A stretch of 14,202 nt of DNA, taken from NCBI GenBank assembly GCA_036559465.1, contig DATBTC010000037.1, forward strand, positions 1 to 14,202, given 5' to 3'. The translations under genes and the position numbers were made by a program. The notes under the pieces were generated by a model, which had not been told where the DNA came from, did no database searches, and was given only the letters and a program-made list of their open reading frames with translations. Each line of letters opens with the position of its first letter. The stretch's first letter is position 1. This document shows positions 12,569 to 14,202 of the stretch, piece after piece. This stretch comes from JAHFPN01 sp036559465 (GTDB lineage: Bacteria > Pseudomonadota > Alphaproteobacteria > Rhizobiales > Xanthobacteraceae).

Positions 12569-14020
12569 ATGAACTCAAAGTCCGCGCATTCCGCCTGCAT
12601 GAAGGCCGCCGTGGCGCTCGTTGCCGCGCTCGCCGTAGCTAGCTTCTTCGTTCCCGCGGTCTCTGCACAAGATGCCGACCTCACCGCGCGTGCGAGTGCG
12701 GCAGCGCGCGGTACTCGTTTTCTCGCGCTCGGCATCGGAAAGTCGATCGTCGTCGATTTGCCGCGCGAGACCAAGGACGTGCTCGTCGCCGACCCGAAAA
12801 TTGCGAATGCGGTCGTGCGTTCGGCAAAGCGCGCCTATCTCATCGGGGTGGCCGCCGGCCAGACCAGCGTGGTGTTCTTCGACACCGACGGCCAACAGAT
12901 CGTCTCTTACGACATCGAAGTAGGCCGCGATGCAGCCGGTGTACGCGCGGCGCTGCGCAAAATGTTGCCGAACGCAATGCTGAACGTCGACGCGGTCGGT
13001 GACAGTGTCGTGCTCTCGGGCACGGTGGCCAACGCGGCCGATGCGCAGCAGGTGGTCGAGGCGGCGTCTCGCCTGGTCGGCGATGCGAAGAAAGTCGTCA
13101 ACGGCCTCATCATCATGGGCAGGGAGCAGGTGCTGCTCAAGGTCACCGTCGCTGAAGTTCAGCGCAATGTCCTGAAACAGCTCGGTGTCGATCTCAGCGG
13201 GGCCGTCGCGATGGGCTCGTTCGCGATCGGGACTCCGACCAATCCGTTCGTCGTCAACAATCCCTTCACCGTCCAGAATCAGACCATCTCCAACACGCAG
13301 GTTCCCTTTGTCGGTACTTTGCCGAATGCGGCAGGCTCCATCACCGCGACGCTCCGCGCGATGGAACAGTCCGGCGTGTTGCGTACGCTCGCGGAACCGA
13401 ACCTGACAGCGATCTCGGGCGAATCGGCGAAGTTCCTCGCCGGCGGCGAGTTTCCGGTGCCCGCCGGCCAGACCTGCGATCCGACCAACGGCTGTCAGAT
13501 CCAGATCCAGTTCAAGCAATTCGGCGTCGGTCTCGACTTTACGCCGGTGGTGCTCTCCGAGGGCCGCATCAGTCTCCGGATCGCAACCGAAGTGAGCGAG
13601 CTGACCTCGGAGGGTGCGATCAAGCTCGCCAGCATCAGCGTTCCGGCGCTGAAGGTGCGGCGCGCGAATTCGACCGTCGAGCTGCCGTCCGGCGGCTCGA
13701 TCACGATGGCCGGGCTCCTGCAAGAGCAAACCAAGCAGAACATCAACGGCTTTCCGGGGCTCATGAATCTTCCGGTTCTCGGCGCACTGTTCAAGAGCCG
13801 CGATTTCCAGACCGGTCAGACCGAGCTCGTCATCATCGTCACACCCTACGTGGTGAAGCCCGTCGCGCGGCGCGAACTTTCGCGTCCCGATGACGGTTTC
13901 GCCGACCCGGCCGATCCGGCGACCGTGCTGCTCGGCCGCATCAATCGTGTCTACGGAAATCCCGCCCTCGGCGATCCGCGCCGTGCCTATCACGGTAAGG
14001 TCGGCTTCATCATCGACTAA
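12569..14020 (+). CDS. cpaC: Pilus secretin CpaC (RcpA, type II/III secretion system secretin family)
   Basis: A 483-residue protein forming the outer-membrane channel of the Flp pilus. A Sec signal peptide ends at VSA/QD (residue 33). The pilus N-terminal domain spans about 52-120 (IGKSIVVDLPRETKDVLVADPKIANAVV), a BON-like domain about 121-185, and the secretin domain about 245-430, ending in the family signature VPVLGALF... with ELVIIVTPYVVKP; the exact segment here is LPVLGALFKSRDFQTGQTEL. Two cysteines, C303 and C309, sit in the secretin domain and may form a disulfide. The ATG at 12569 has AAGGAG eight bases upstream. It follows the cpaB remnant by 25 bases and precedes cpaD by 30 bases, so the three are probably one transcript. 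Confidence 0.95.
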   Translation: MNSKSAHSACMKAAVALVAALAVASFFVPAVSAQDADLTARASAAARGTRFLALGIGKSIVVDLPRETKDVLVADPKIANAVVRSAKRAYLIGVAAGQTSVVFFDTDGQQIVSYDIEVGRDAAGVRAALRKMLPNAMLNVDAVGDSVVLSGTVANAADAQQVVEAASRLVGDAKKVVNGLIIMGREQVLLKVTVAEVQRNVLKQLGVDLSGAVAMGSFAIGTPTNPFVVNNPFTVQNQTISNTQVPFVGTLPNAAGSITATLRAMEQSGVLRTLAEPNLTAISGESAKFLAGGEFPVPAGQTCDPTNGCQIQIQFKQFGVGLDFTPVVLSEGRISLRIATEVSELTSEGAIKLASISVPALKVRRANSTVELPSGGSITMAGLLQEQTKQNINGFPGLMNLPVLGALFKSRDFQTGQTELVIIVTPYVVKPVARRELSRPDDGFADPADPATVLLGRINRVYGNPALGDPRRAYHGKVGFIID

Positions 14021-14050
14021 ACCGGAAACGGCGCACATCTGGAGTGTAAG

Positions 14051-14202
14051 ATGTTGAACTCATTCGATCGGACTGTTCACGGCGGGGCGCGGCTTCTGGT
14101 GGTCGCTTTCGCGCTTGCCGCCGGCGCATGTCAGCACGATCCCGTCGTCACCAACTCCTTCTATCCGACCGATTATCGCGATCGGCATCCGATCGTGGTT
14201 AC
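14051..14202 (+). CDS. cpaD: Pilus assembly lipoprotein CpaD, N-terminal 50 codons (3' end beyond window)
   Basis: The frame opens with MLNSFDRTVHGGARLLVVAFALAAGACQHD, a lipoprotein-like signal peptide with the lipidated cysteine expected at residue 27 (the lipobox has Ala rather than Leu at -3, so it is not perfect). The next residues NSFYPTDYRDRHPIVV match the conserved YPTDYRxRHPI start of mature CpaD, an outer-membrane-associated partner of the CpaC secretin. GGAG lies six bases before the ATG, 30 bases after cpaC. The gene runs off the right edge. Confidence 0.87.
   Translation, partial: MLNSFDRTVHGGARLLVVAFALAAGACQHDPVVTNSFYPTDYRDRHPIVV

Noticed and set aside
12575..14038. Minus-strand open frame of 487 codons opposite cpaC
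   Set aside because: It is an antisense shadow of a clear secretin gene in high-GC DNA; its translation is rich in Asp, His and Arg with no recognisable domain.
1..14202. tRNA, rRNA, CRISPR array, prophage or toxin-antitoxin genes
   Set aside because: Scanned by eye on both strands; no cloverleaf, repeat-spacer array or such gene was found.

Overview
The window is a GC-rich alphaproteobacterial segment, most likely from the Hyphomicrobiales (Bradyrhizobium/Xanthobacteraceae-like). This rests on codon use, the style of the PolA, HrpB and phosphohexomutase proteins, and the linkage of a tad/cpa (Flp, type IVb) pilus locus to a PMM/PGM-type phosphohexomutase. The genus cannot be fixed from sequence reading alone.

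The left part (1-8202) is housekeeping-like. On the minus strand are the first 768 codons of polA (its 3' end lies off the left edge) and, upstream of it, a membrane acyltransferase of the acyltransferase-3 type. Diverging from these on the plus strand are hrpB (ATP-dependent helicase), a small membrane-anchored retropepsin-like aspartic protease (TIGR02281 type) and a phosphomannomutase/phosphoglucomutase.

The right part (8213-14202) is a Flp pilus (tad/cpa) locus. On the minus strand lie two TadE-like minor pilin/pseudopilin genes and an intact cpaB. On the plus strand lie two near-identical 53-residue Flp prepilins, each with its own hairpin terminator, then the prepilin peptidase cpaA, a 51-codon remnant of cpaB, the secretin cpaC and the start of cpaD. 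CpaA processes the Flp prepilins (and probably the TadE-like proteins), CpaC forms the outer-membrane channel, CpaB is its periplasmic assembly partner, and CpaD is a lipoprotein partner.

The notable feature is a rearrangement of this pilus locus. The cpaA 3' end, the cpaA-cpaB intergenic region and the cpaB 5' end exist twice, in inverted orientation (about 10347-10610 and 12180-12434). They flank a 1.6-kb loop that carries both pilins and most of cpaA. The arms share a perfect 61-bp core. The two copies have decayed in complementary ways: left, cpaB is intact and the cpaA tail is broken; right, cpaA is intact and cpaB has lost its middle in frame. Recombination between the arms would flip the pilin-cpaA cassette and join it either to cpaC-cpaD (as seen here) or to the intact cpaB. 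This is a testable candidate for an invertible pilus locus, or else the scar of a past inversion. No RNA genes, CRISPR arrays, insertion sequences or phage genes were seen.
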